Below, piece after piece: positions 53,693 through 62,216 of a stretch of 64,000 nucleotides of DNA. The notes under the pieces are model-generated. The model was not told the origin of the DNA and made no database searches. It was given only the letters and a program-made list of their open reading frames with translations. A program made the position numbers and the translations under genes. Origin of the DNA: Paracidobacterium acidisoli. Lineage in GTDB: Bacteria > Acidobacteriota > Terriglobia > Terriglobales > Acidobacteriaceae. Every line of letters starts with the position of its first letter. The first letter of the stretch is position 1. Where the stretch lies: assembly GCF_003428625.2 (NCBI RefSeq), contig NZ_QVQT02000002.1, forward strand, positions 810,376 through 874,375, written 5' to 3'.

Positions 53693-54186
53693 AGCAGATG
53701 CGATTTGTCCTGATTGCGGTTACGATTTGCATGTCGTCGATCGCCTGCCGCGCGGAGACTTTATGTCCCTGGATCAATGCCGCCACGGCCTCCGGAATTC
53801 TTGAAGGGGATGCAGGCTCAACTGCGGAAAAACCGCCCGAAGTGAACTCCACCGCCTGTATATTCACGTACCGGGAAAAAGATATATCCCGCGAGTTAAG
53901 AATTACGGTGGAACAGAAGCAGAATGCAGAACATGACTTTCAGGCTCGAAAGACGCAGTGCGGCCGAAGTGCAGACGAGCTTCGCGCGGTTGGGAATGAA
54001 GCGGTGCTGTGCCCGGTGAAGAACAGGGGCCACGAGTACACCGCGGAGATTATCGGCCGCGTTCGCGATTCTGTATTCACGATACGAGTGAGCGGCGGCG
54101 GCGAAAAAGATAAGGCCTTCTCCCAGGAGGCTCTCGAACAGAAAGTAAAGCTCGCCGCCGGACAGGTGGTGGGAAATCTTTACTGA
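53689..54186 (+). CDS. Small secreted protein
   Basis: The 165-residue protein starts at a GTG that overlaps the cytochrome stop codon; GGAG lies 4 nt upstream. A signal peptide (RFVLIAVTICMSSIACRAE) precedes LCPWINAATASGILEG, reminiscent of small cysteine-paired secreted proteins (Cys pairs at about 26/57 and 88/105). No family is recognised. Overlap with the cytochrome gene suggests a linked function. Confidence 0.75.
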   Translation: MKQMRFVLIAVTICMSSIACRAETLCPWINAATASGILEGDAGSTAEKPPEVNSTACIFTYREKDISRELRITVEQKQNAEHDFQARKTQCGRSADELRAVGNEAVLCPVKNRGHEYTAEIIGRVRDSVFTIRVSGGGEKDKAFSQEALEQKVKLAAGQVVGNLY

Positions 54187-54243
54187 TTGCCGTTGTTGAT
54201 GAAGTAACTCGTGTCTGCTCCGGTTCAGAGAGGTTCCGGAGCT

Positions 54244-55152
54244 TCAGGGAATGAGTATGATTTTTCCACCTGCGCCGCCTGCCTCGGCCATGCGATGACC
54301 CACCTGTACCCTGCTCAGCGGCAGCTGGTAAGCGATCGGTATCGAGAACTCCCCGCGCGCGACGTCTTCGGCGAGCTCATAAAGACGCGAGGCATCGGGT
54401 TGTGCCGTGAAGGCTTCCACGCGGATGTCATATTTCTTCGCTCCTTCAGGAACGCCCAGCACCGAGCCGAGAACTCCGCCGCTGCGGATACTTTTCAGAA
54501 GCCGCTCGATCGTCGTACCGCCTACTGTGTCGGCGATGGCGTCCAGTTCGTGGAGCTTCGCGATCTCCTGCTCGTCGTCCAGAGCTACGACGGCCTCCGC
54601 GCCGAGCGCCTGCGCCTCTGCCCGCTGTGACGCGCGCACACCCGCCAATACACGTGTCCCATGTTTGCGAGCAACATGCACAGCAGTCCTGCCGACACCG
54701 CCGAGTGCGCCCGTTACAAGAATTGTCTGATTGGCTTCAGGCTTCACCGCACGCTCGATAAGCTGCGCACCGGTGAGAGTGACAAGAGGCAATGCCGCGG
54801 CATGAGGGAAATCCAAAGCTTCCGGAATCGGAGAGAGCACGCCGGCTTTGGCAACAGCGTATTCGGCATATGTTCCATTCGCGAGCGCCATGACGCGCAT
54901 TCCTTTCGGAAATCCTGACACGTCAGAACCTGCCGCCTCTACTTCCCCTGCCAGATCACGGCCAAGTATCCCGGGAAACTCGACGGGAAAACGACCTTTT
55001 GCCGCTCCGCTCCGCATCTTGTAATCGATCGGATTGATGCTGGTGGCGCGGATACGAATCAGAACTTCGTTATGACCATATTCCGGAATATCGGTCTCTT
55101 CATATTTGAGCTGGCTGTCGTCGCCGTATGCAGGGAGCAGAACTGCCTTCAT
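54244..55152 (-). CDS. NADP-dependent quinone oxidoreductase-like MDR protein
   Basis: The 302-residue medium-chain dehydrogenase/reductase starts at the ATG at 55152 with AGGAG upstream. It has MKAVLLPAYGDDSQLKYEE, NPIDYKMRSG, FPGILGRDLAGEVEAAG, and the cofactor motif LVTGALGGVGRTAVHVA (GxGxxG type). No structural zinc cysteines are seen. Such enzymes reduce quinones or enones with NADPH. It lies in the same direction as the truncated ThDP gene upstream on that strand. Confidence 0.88.
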   Translation of the reverse strand: MKAVLLPAYGDDSQLKYEETDIPEYGHNEVLIRIRATSINPIDYKMRSGAAKGRFPVEFPGILGRDLAGEVEAAGSDVSGFPKGMRVMALANGTYAEYAVAKAGVLSPIPEALDFPHAAALPLVTLTGAQLIERAVKPEANQTILVTGALGGVGRTAVHVARKHGTRVLAGVRASQRAEAQALGAEAVVALDDEQEIAKLHELDAIADTVGGTTIERLLKSIRSGGVLGSVLGVPEGAKKYDIRVEAFTAQPDASRLYELAEDVARGEFSIPIAYQLPLSRVQVGHRMAEAGGAGGKIILIP

Positions 55153-55238
55153 CGTTGTCTCCTGTAGGCGGAGACATCCACTTTTCCTACCGGAACGTCC
55201 GACATTGTCATATTGGCGGCGGCTCCTCATTTGCGTGA

Positions 55239-56873
55239 TTACACCAGTTCACGAACCTTATCGTGCGCGTTCGTCAGCACGATTTTCATGCGGTTTGGCT
55301 CGCCGCGAACTAGAGACTCAGCCAGCTTCAGCGCCTGCCCGGCCTTGATCTTTGCCGGCATAGGCGGTGTAAATTCATCGACAACCGCCTCGATGAGAAC
55401 CGGACCTGGACGTCCCATGACACTCTCCAATTGAGATCCGCATGTTGCCTGATCTTCAACCTGGATCGCGTCCATTCCAGCACCGCGGGCAATCGTGACA
55501 AAATCGGCCGGGTAAAGGTCGTACGCATATTCGGGATTGCCAAGGAAGACCATCTGCTCCCATTTGATCTGTCCCAGCGTATTGTTTTTGATGACGATGA
55601 TCTTGATGTTGAGCTTGTATGCGGCGACCGTAATCAACTCGCCCAGCAGCATGCTCAGGCCGCCGTCACCGATGATGCAGTAGACCGGCCTGTCCGGATA
55701 GGCCACGGCCGCGGCGATGGCATAAGGAAGGCCGCATGCCATCGTGGCGAGATTGCCCGAGCAACTATGTTTCTGGCCGCGCAGAGCGGGAACATAACGC
55801 GCCCACCATGTTGTAATTGTTCCGGAGTCGGAGGTGACGATCGCGTTAGATGGGATGCGTTTTCCGAGCTCCCAGCCCACGACCTGGGGCTTCATCGGTT
55901 TGTCAGTCCGGGTACCGCGTTCCTCCATGAGTTTTTGCCACTCCGCTTTGCCCTTCTGAGCTTTCTCAAGAAGGCCATTCTCGTGTTTTTCAAGCAGGGG
56001 TAGCAATGCCCGCAGGGTATTTTTCGCATCTCCGACCAAACCAACATCGGCTGGATGGCGAAGGCTGATGCGTTGTGGATCAATATCGATCTGCACACAC
56101 TTGATCGAGCCTGGCTCAGGGAGGAATTCGATATACGGGAATGATGTTCCCACCATCAATAATGCGTCGCAGGCTTCAATGGCATCCTGTGAGGGTTCGG
56201 TGCCAAGCAGGCCTATCCCGCCCGTGGTGTAAGGGCTGTCGTCCGGCACGGCCGCCTTACCGAGTAGAGCTTTCACAATGGGCGCACCGAGAGTCGCGGC
56301 AAGTTCCTCCAGCTCCTGGGTCACATGGAGCGCCCCCTGGCCGGCTAGAATCGCAATCTTCTTTCCGCGGTTGAGAATGTCTGCCGCATGCTCCAGCTCG
56401 ATTCGGGCCGGAAGCTGATCGAAGTAAGCGGGCACCGCCGATGTGTGATGAACAGGGTTTCGCTCCGACTGGCCCTTCTTAATTTCCTGAACCTGCACAT
56501 CGACAGGGATGGTGATGTGTGCGACGCCGCGCGAAGCTAACGCAGTCCTGATCGCCAGGTCGGTCACGCTTTCCATATGTGCTCCGCTCATGATCCGCTC
56601 GTTGTACACCGCTACGTCCATGAAGAGCTTGTCCAGAGCAACATCCTGCTGAGTGAAGGTGCCGATCAAATCGCTGTGTTGGAGCCCGGTGATCGCAAGC
56701 ACGGGCGCATGGTCCATCTTCGCGTCATATAGCCCGTTCAAGAGATGAATACCTCCTGGACCGGAGGTTGCGATGCATACTCCCAGCTTGCCAGTAAATT
56801 TTGCATAGGCACAGGCCATGAATGCGGCTGCCTCTTCGTGCCTGACGTGAATGAACCGAAGCTGCTCGAACAA
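55239..56873 (-). pseudogene. 5'-truncated copy of the PoxB-like ThDP enzyme
   Basis: 544 codons remain from FEQLRFIHVRHEEAAAFMA to the normal C terminus, nearly identical to residues about 38-581 of the enzyme at 39719 but inverted. The first about 37 residues, which hold the FGLPGDG strand of the PYR domain, are missing. The only in-frame start is a TTG at 56873 with no ribosome site. The catalytic Glu (VRHEEAA) and the GDG...NN ThDP motif remain. The break coincides with a DUF892-like fragment on the other strand, so the gene was cut by recombination. A shortened active enzyme cannot be excluded. Confidence 0.8.
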
Positions 56874-57014
56874 ACGCTGGAAGAAGAGAAAGAAACAGAT
56901 GCGAAGTTGACGTCTCTATCCAAAAAAGTGAATCCAACCGCCGCAGGCGGCGAGGATCAGGGCAAGAGGGTCGAGGGATCAACGAAGAAGACGGCATCGC
57001 ATCACGCGGCATAA
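56862..57014 (+). pseudogene. 3' fragment of a DUF892 (YciE/YciF ferritin-like) gene
   Basis: The frame KLLEQTLEEEKETDAKLTSL...NPTAA...HHAA, stop at 57014, matches the C-terminal helix and tail of DUF892 ferritin-like proteins (usual form LLxETLEEEKxTDxKLT). Upstream in the same frame the sequence is antisense to the ThDP gene. Only about 50 codons of the original gene remain, joined directly to the cut end of the ThDP copy. Confidence 0.65.
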
Positions 57015-57020
57015 ATCAAG

Positions 57021-58202
57021 CTAGCTCGGGTTACTGGGCTTCGAATCCAATACCATTCGAAGTCCAGGTTCGAGCAAGCAACGTGACATCGGGTATCCTA
57101 GCCGCGCAAGAATCTGTGCTTTGATAGCGAGATTCTTCGGCACCTGATACAGTTCATCCGGGATATGCTTGTTTGCATCGATTGCTTCGTTGATTGGAGC
57201 TAGTGCGGCCTGGAGGCTGCCCTCATGTAGATGTGCTTCCGCAAGCAGGCCGCCCGACTGAGTGATTCCACGCCAATAGGAGAGCTGCCGAGCGTACTGA
57301 ACGGACTGGCTAAGGTCCGATATTGCTTCCTTCCAGTCGTTCTTTTCCTCGTAGACACGTGCGCGCACCTTATAGAGCTCATACAGGTGACCGGCCAGGC
57401 GAAGAGCCCCGACCTTCTTCATTGCGTCATCGGCGAGCGCAAGTGCCTTGTCACTTTGGCCGATACCGCTGAGCGCTTCGATTTTGGCATTAACGGCAAT
57501 CGACGGATAGGCCGCATCGCGAGTTTTGCTGGCAACCTTGATCGCTTCGTTCAGCGGGCCAAGCGCTTCTTTGTATTTACGAAGCTCAACTAGACCAGTG
57601 CCGTACATGCTGGCATAACGGATGTGGGCAGCAGGATCGGCAACCTTCGCCACCATCCATGCTTTCTCGACATCCTTCTTGGCGGCTGCAAAATCGCCAA
57701 GAAGGAACGCCGCGATTCCCTGCTCACCAATCGCGTGCGAGGCGAGAAGATAATGCTGCTGTCGAAGTGAGACCGACTCAACCTGCGACCAGGTATCGCG
57801 GGCCATGCCGGCATCGTAGTTTGTTTCCAGCATCCCAAGAATTGTAAGGATTCGCAGGCGGGTTTCCGGATCGCTCGCTTCGGGCCGGTTCAGATCGCCT
57901 CGTAATTCCGCAATTTGGCTTGGGATTGTCCTGGAGGATTCGCTCTGCGCCAGCACTTGGCTGACATGCGCATAGAGCGCTTGTGAAGCATCGCCCTTCT
58001 TGATGAATTCGAGTTCAGCTTGATGGTAGACCGGAGCCACTGCGATCCAGCTATTGAGCCATGACAAGTCGTCGGCTCGCTTCAGCAGCGCCTCTGGAGA
58101 ATGAGATATGCGCAGGAAGACTTGATACCCGACAATGCTCAGCAGGGCGGCCAAAAGCAAACCGGTAGCGATGCGAAGGCTTGGGGGAAGAGCAAATCGC
58201 AT
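57021..58202 (-). CDS. TPR protein, probably truncated at its C terminus
   Basis: The 393-residue protein has an N-terminal membrane segment (IATGLLLAALLSIVGYQVFL) and TPR-like helices (LASHAIGEQGIAAFLLGDFAAAKKDVEKAW, YGTGLVELRKYKEALGPLNEA, YEEKNDWKEAISDLSQSV). The family I associate with this pattern continues into a longer enzymatic domain, commonly CHAT. Here the frame ends abruptly after AQILARLGYPMSRCLLEPGL, directly at the rearrangement junction, so the 3' part is probably lost. Confidence 0.6.
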   Translation of the reverse strand: MRFALPPSLRIATGLLLAALLSIVGYQVFLRISHSPEALLKRADDLSWLNSWIAVAPVYHQAELEFIKKGDASQALYAHVSQVLAQSESSRTIPSQIAELRGDLNRPEASDPETRLRILTILGMLETNYDAGMARDTWSQVESVSLRQQHYLLASHAIGEQGIAAFLLGDFAAAKKDVEKAWMVAKVADPAAHIRYASMYGTGLVELRKYKEALGPLNEAIKVASKTRDAAYPSIAVNAKIEALSGIGQSDKALALADDAMKKVGALRLAGHLYELYKVRARVYEEKNDWKEAISDLSQSVQYARQLSYWRGITQSGGLLAEAHLHEGSLQAALAPINEAIDANKHIPDELYQVPKNLAIKAQILARLGYPMSRCLLEPGLRMVLDSKPSNPS

Positions 58203-58338
58203 GGCAGAACCCGTTCACTTGACGTTAATCATGTCAGAAGTGGCAACATCCGGCAACTGCGGTGAGCGAGCAAGCGGCGCGAATAGCAGAATTCACGGTT
58301 TTCGATTTTCGAACAAAATCGAAAATTCGAGGTGCGTT

Positions 58339-59616
58339 CTATTTCAGCAGTCGCTGACAAGCGGTCGCTCGCGTCTTAAGCCGTGTGCACAATCTTGTGA
58401 TCGTGACATGCGACAAGCCCTGTCCTTCAACCTGTTCTTGGATCGTTGTCGCCTGATCCGGAAGAGCCTGGGCCATGGTCCTGAGTCGATCAATGAGTTT
58501 CACCTCATTCAGGCGCAACTCGTCGGCGAGCTTCCGCCAATGCCGCAGCCCAATATTTCGGAGCCGGTACTCCCCGCCAATCTTCATGGCGAGCTTCACC
58601 TTGCTCATCTCCACGGCGGGATATGGAAGGATACTTGCCAGGTCATAGAGAGGCGCTAGGCGCACGGCTCCATTCTGGCCGAGAAGCAGAGAGTAGTTCT
58701 TGGCATGAGCGTCTGTTCCCGCAATCAGCCAGTTGAACGCAATGGCGTCCAGGAAGGATGCAACGTCCTCATCCGCGCTGCTCGACTGCTCCCGGAGCAG
58801 CTCCACGATCTTTCGCACTCCCGGCCCGTCTTCGTTTTCATATTTACGCGCAGGGTGCAGGCCAAGTGCCTGACACATGTCTTCCTGGTGAATGCGCACC
58901 CATCTGTTCCCAACGCGCGCACGATCATACCGCTCGACGACAATCGCGATCTCATCCTCGAATCGGAGGATATTGGAGTTTGGCACAATGAGGCCGAGTG
59001 AACGCGCCAGTTGCAGCGAGAAGTGCTCGTTTTCTGCGTGGCCATCCCATTCTCCTGTCGGTGGCTTCAGGATATGAGTGGTTGGAATACGGCCCGACGG
59101 GACGCCCCATCGTCTGCGTTCAAAGAGAAGCGCCGTCTTCGGCTGAGCGCCTGCAAGGCTGAATTGCCCCGTATCGCTTGCGGCTCGCCATGCAGAATGG
59201 TCGGCGCGCAAGGTGCGCAAACGCCCTGCCACGTCATCTTCCGTCAGCCATTGCACTTCCCGCGCAGCCGGTTCCGCAATCAACATTTCTAACCGTTCAG
59301 GAGTGACGAACTGAATGGCGCCTGCGCAGTCCTCGCCTACATGGGTAATCAGCCGGAAGACATTCTTGGGCGACACCTGGAAGCGTTTGCCCCAGTTCTG
59401 TAGAACGCGGTCGTTATCGGGCAGCAGCCCCCATAGGAAAGCCTCTATACGGGCATGTCCGTGGGTCGCTGAACCAAGAGGCATCGAGAGCGAAAGCGGA
59501 TACGCGTTCGGGTCGTGCCGCCACGTCTCGCTGTATGTGAATGAGAGGCGGGATTCCTTGTAATGGACGGTTCCGACCTCCCGGCCATCCAGCAGCGCTA
59601 TGAGTTGGTTCGTCAT
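58339..59616 (-). CDS. hipA: HipA-type toxin kinase
   Basis: The 425-residue serine/threonine kinase of a type II toxin-antitoxin pair inhibits growth, in the classical case by phosphorylating glutamyl-tRNA synthetase. Motifs: the N-terminal couple domain (YPLSLSMPLG, FLWGLLPDN), the ATP loop QFSLAGAQPKTALL with the autophosphorylation Ser153, HILKPP, ENEHFSLQLARSLGL, ERYDR, NWLIAGTDAHAKNYSLLL (catalytic Asp) and LAPLYDLAS (metal Asp). All catalytic residues appear intact. It overlaps hipB by 4 nt (ATGA). Confidence 0.93.
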   Translation of the reverse strand: MTNQLIALLDGREVGTVHYKESRLSFTYSETWRHDPNAYPLSLSMPLGSATHGHARIEAFLWGLLPDNDRVLQNWGKRFQVSPKNVFRLITHVGEDCAGAIQFVTPERLEMLIAEPAAREVQWLTEDDVAGRLRTLRADHSAWRAASDTGQFSLAGAQPKTALLFERRRWGVPSGRIPTTHILKPPTGEWDGHAENEHFSLQLARSLGLIVPNSNILRFEDEIAIVVERYDRARVGNRWVRIHQEDMCQALGLHPARKYENEDGPGVRKIVELLREQSSSADEDVASFLDAIAFNWLIAGTDAHAKNYSLLLGQNGAVRLAPLYDLASILPYPAVEMSKVKLAMKIGGEYRLRNIGLRHWRKLADELRLNEVKLIDRLRTMAQALPDQATTIQEQVEGQGLSHVTITRLCTRLKTRATACQRLLK

Positions 59617-59903
59617 GGGCGTTTCTTCAGGGAGTTGAGAACATTGTTGATGTCCACGTTCCCAGGTTCGCTGACGGCAGATGCCTTCTGCGTCCGTTCA
59701 ACGGCTATGTCCAGAGAAACCCCAAGGGTTTTAAGGGTTCGAAGGACAAGGCCGATCTCGGCACGCGGCTTCCCCTGCTCCACTTCCACGATCCACTTGC
59801 GGCTCGTTCCCGCCTTTTCCGCCAGGTCGCTTTGGTCCATCCCCAGCTTGACGCGGCGTTCCCGGATAAAAGCGCCCAAATCTGCGGCAGTCCGTATTTT
59901 CAT
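59613..59903 (-). CDS. hipB: HipB-type Xre antitoxin
   Basis: The 96-residue protein has a helix-turn-helix of the Xre type (LGAFIRERRVKLGMDQSDLAEKAGTSRKWIVEVEQGKP). It neutralises HipA and represses its own operon. The ATG at 59903 has GGAGG 8 nt upstream; longer frames read through the operators. The gene is directly followed by hipA. Confidence 0.9.
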   Translation of the reverse strand: MKIRTAADLGAFIRERRVKLGMDQSDLAEKAGTSRKWIVEVEQGKPRAEIGLVLRTLKTLGVSLDIAVERTQKASAVSEPGNVDINNVLNSLKKRP

Positions 59904-59933
59904 AGACGGCGCCTCCTGCATTGCACTACAAGA

Positions 59934-60001
59934 GTAACCGAGCGGTGACATTATGTAAAGAGAGCGATCGGTTACATTGCATACTGTAACCGCTCGGTGA
60001 C
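59934..60001. promoter_or_regulatory. hipBA operator repeats
   Basis: GTAACCG-AG-CGGTGAC at 59934-59949 and GTAACCG-CT-CGGTGAC at 59986-60001 are near-perfect palindromes 52 bp apart, with a single half-site (CGGTTAC) at 59969-59975 between them. They lie 31-98 bp before hipB, as expected for HipB autoregulation. Confidence 0.8.
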
Positions 60002-60114
60002 ACGTGATCTGGCCAACTAAGTGGAATTCATGGCCTGCGTCCAAACGTTACTCGACATTTTGGAGGGACCTAAACACCTGATCGACCGGCGCATCTGATG
60101 TCCCGCATCAGAAT

Positions 60115-62193
60115 TCAATTGGGGAGCGCGGCCATGTCTTCCAGGAACTCCGACGCAGGTTCCGTGCTGGTTACAAACAGGTGATCGCGGGCGCGGGTGC
60201 AGGCTACATAAAGTAAATGCCTCTCCGTGCTGTAAACATCCTCAAGGTCGCTTTCGTCGGCAACCGCTTCGATGCGCTCTTGAAACGGAATCACCTCGTC
60301 ATCACAGGCCATCACGCCGACGGCCCGGAACTCCAGCCCTTTCGCAAGGTGCATCGTGCATACTGGCAGGACCCCCGGCGCAACTTCGACATGCTCATCC
60401 AGCACACGGTATTTGATGCCAGCCAACTCCGCTGCCTTCGTCGCCCTGTCAATTTGCTCTGCCGAGCGCACAAACAATGCGATTTCGTGAGGCTGAAGCC
60501 CTGCCTTGGCGAGCTGACGCAGCCATTCGGCTACGCCCTCGCTTTCTCTCTCGTGAGAGGCATACATTTTGATGTCCGGCTTGGGGCCATTGAAGAGCGA
60601 TACCGCATCCTTGCGGCTCTCTTCGTTGCCATCCACGTCGGCAATCTGCGCATCAAGCAAGCGGTCTGCCTGAGTGCGAATCTGGTGCGACGTGCGGTAG
60701 TTGATTTTCAGCGTCGTAGCCCGTCCCCGTACATCCGCGCCCGCAGCCTTCCACGAGAAGGGCTGCTGGAAAATGCGCTGCCCCAGATCGCCTGCAAAGA
60801 ACAACCCATTCGGCTTTCCTCCGGCCATGCTGGCAAGAAAGCGAATTTGAGCAATGCTGATGTCCTGCGCTTCATCTACCACGGCAAAGTCGAACGGCGG
60901 TGCCGCACCGTTTGCATAGTGGCGGGCAAGAACATTAAACATCCCTGCCGCCGTAATGACTCTCTGTTCACGGAGTCCGGCGCGGACGGCTTCGAAGATC
61001 GTCCATAGAAGCTTCCGTTGTTCTTCGCGGAGTCTCGACTTGCGTCCGAGGCGGTTCACGTCGCGGTATTCTTCCCATGAGTCCAGTTGCCATCCATCGA
61101 CAACCTGTTCCCACTCCGTCGTCAAGAACCGCAGCGAGAACTTATGCTCCTCGGCGTCCTTCGATGCCTGTCGCAGCAGTTCCGCAATCTGCGCTTTGGT
61201 CGCGATCTTCAGCTTGCCGATATTCAGTTCATACAGGCGTCGCCCGATGGCATCCATCGAATAAACTTCGATACGCTCTCCGAGGCGGGGTTCGTTGGTC
61301 AACAATAACCGCAGCTTCGTGTGCAGCGCATTCGCCAGCGGCACGGAGAATGTCGTGAGCAGGACACGCGCATCGCGGTGCGTGCGGGCCAGATACGCGG
61401 CGCGGTGTATCGCAACAATCGTCTTTCCCGTGCCTGCGGTGCCAGAGGCGCGCGCCGGGCCGTTGTATTTCTTCTCCACCAGTTTGCGCTGCTCGGGATG
61501 AAGGAAGACAGCCCAGCGCTCCCACGGATAGTCCAGCGCCAAAGCCAGTTCTTCAGAATTCTTCATCACACGGAAGCGGCGCATCGCATCCGGGTGCTCG
61601 AACGGATTAGTGCCTGGAGCCACCGGCTCCGGCAATGGCGGGCGAATGCCCGTGGCAAGATTCAGCAGCGCCTCGGCGGCCTCCGCCGGAAGATGCCCAG
61701 CAATCTCTAGCAGGTCATCTTCGCTGGCGTTTAGCACTTCCGACAGCCACTCTTCGGGGACACCGTAGTTCAGCAGCGTGCCTTCGGAGATGTTCGGCAA
61801 TGCCTTGCGCTTCGGCCTTACCTGCTCTTCCTCGACATATTTCGGAACTGTGATTTCCTGAACGCGTTCCCGAATCTCCACCAGTTGCGCCGCACCGGTC
61901 TTCGGATGCGTCTCCATCCGCCGCCGCTCGGCCCAGTGGTAGGCATCATCGTGATGGGCGACATAGCACAGCAGGAGGCTGGTATCGTTGCGATGGACGA
62001 TCAGCCGGATGTCGCTGGTCACGCGGATCGACCAGAAATTCTTATCCTTTGCCTTGTCCAGCTTGTGAAAGCTCATGCTCGGATGTGTCGGGTTCAATTG
62101 CAGGTCGAACGCGGCCATCTTTGCGGCCTTCTGCTCGTCGCCGGTCAGACGGCCAAGACTGTCCGTAAATGTGTCCGCGATCCGAAATTCCAT
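60115..62193 (-). CDS. RelE-like / UvrD-type superfamily 1 helicase fusion
   Basis: The 692-residue protein begins with a RelE/ParE-like domain at about residues 1-95 (FDLQLNPTHPSMSFHKLDKAKDKNF, WSIRVTSDIRLIVHRND, CYVAHHDDAYHWAERR). After a linker come SF1 helicase motifs: Walker A SGTAGTGKT (about 250-258), FAVVDEAQDIS (Walker B), INYRTSHQIRTQADRLL, CTMHLAKGLEFRAVGVMACDD and LLYVACTRARDHLFVTST. The RelE part has no clear set of catalytic residues, so toxicity is uncertain. The gene is 23 nt from the methyltransferase on the same strand, probably one operon. Such fusions occur in defence islands, so a role against phage or plasmid DNA is inferred. Confidence 0.85.
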   Translation of the reverse strand: MEFRIADTFTDSLGRLTGDEQKAAKMAAFDLQLNPTHPSMSFHKLDKAKDKNFWSIRVTSDIRLIVHRNDTSLLLCYVAHHDDAYHWAERRRMETHPKTGAAQLVEIRERVQEITVPKYVEEEQVRPKRKALPNISEGTLLNYGVPEEWLSEVLNASEDDLLEIAGHLPAEAAEALLNLATGIRPPLPEPVAPGTNPFEHPDAMRRFRVMKNSEELALALDYPWERWAVFLHPEQRKLVEKKYNGPARASGTAGTGKTIVAIHRAAYLARTHRDARVLLTTFSVPLANALHTKLRLLLTNEPRLGERIEVYSMDAIGRRLYELNIGKLKIATKAQIAELLRQASKDAEEHKFSLRFLTTEWEQVVDGWQLDSWEEYRDVNRLGRKSRLREEQRKLLWTIFEAVRAGLREQRVITAAGMFNVLARHYANGAAPPFDFAVVDEAQDISIAQIRFLASMAGGKPNGLFFAGDLGQRIFQQPFSWKAAGADVRGRATTLKINYRTSHQIRTQADRLLDAQIADVDGNEESRKDAVSLFNGPKPDIKMYASHERESEGVAEWLRQLAKAGLQPHEIALFVRSAEQIDRATKAAELAGIKYRVLDEHVEVAPGVLPVCTMHLAKGLEFRAVGVMACDDEVIPFQERIEAVADESDLEDVYSTERHLLYVACTRARDHLFVTSTEPASEFLEDMAALPN

Positions 62194-62216
62194 GCTGTTC
62201 CCTCAAATGATTCCAA

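Noticed and set aside
56745..57014. Complete small gene of 89 codons on the plus strand
   Set aside because: The first part is antisense to the ThDP copy; only the last part resembles DUF892, so it is a fragment.
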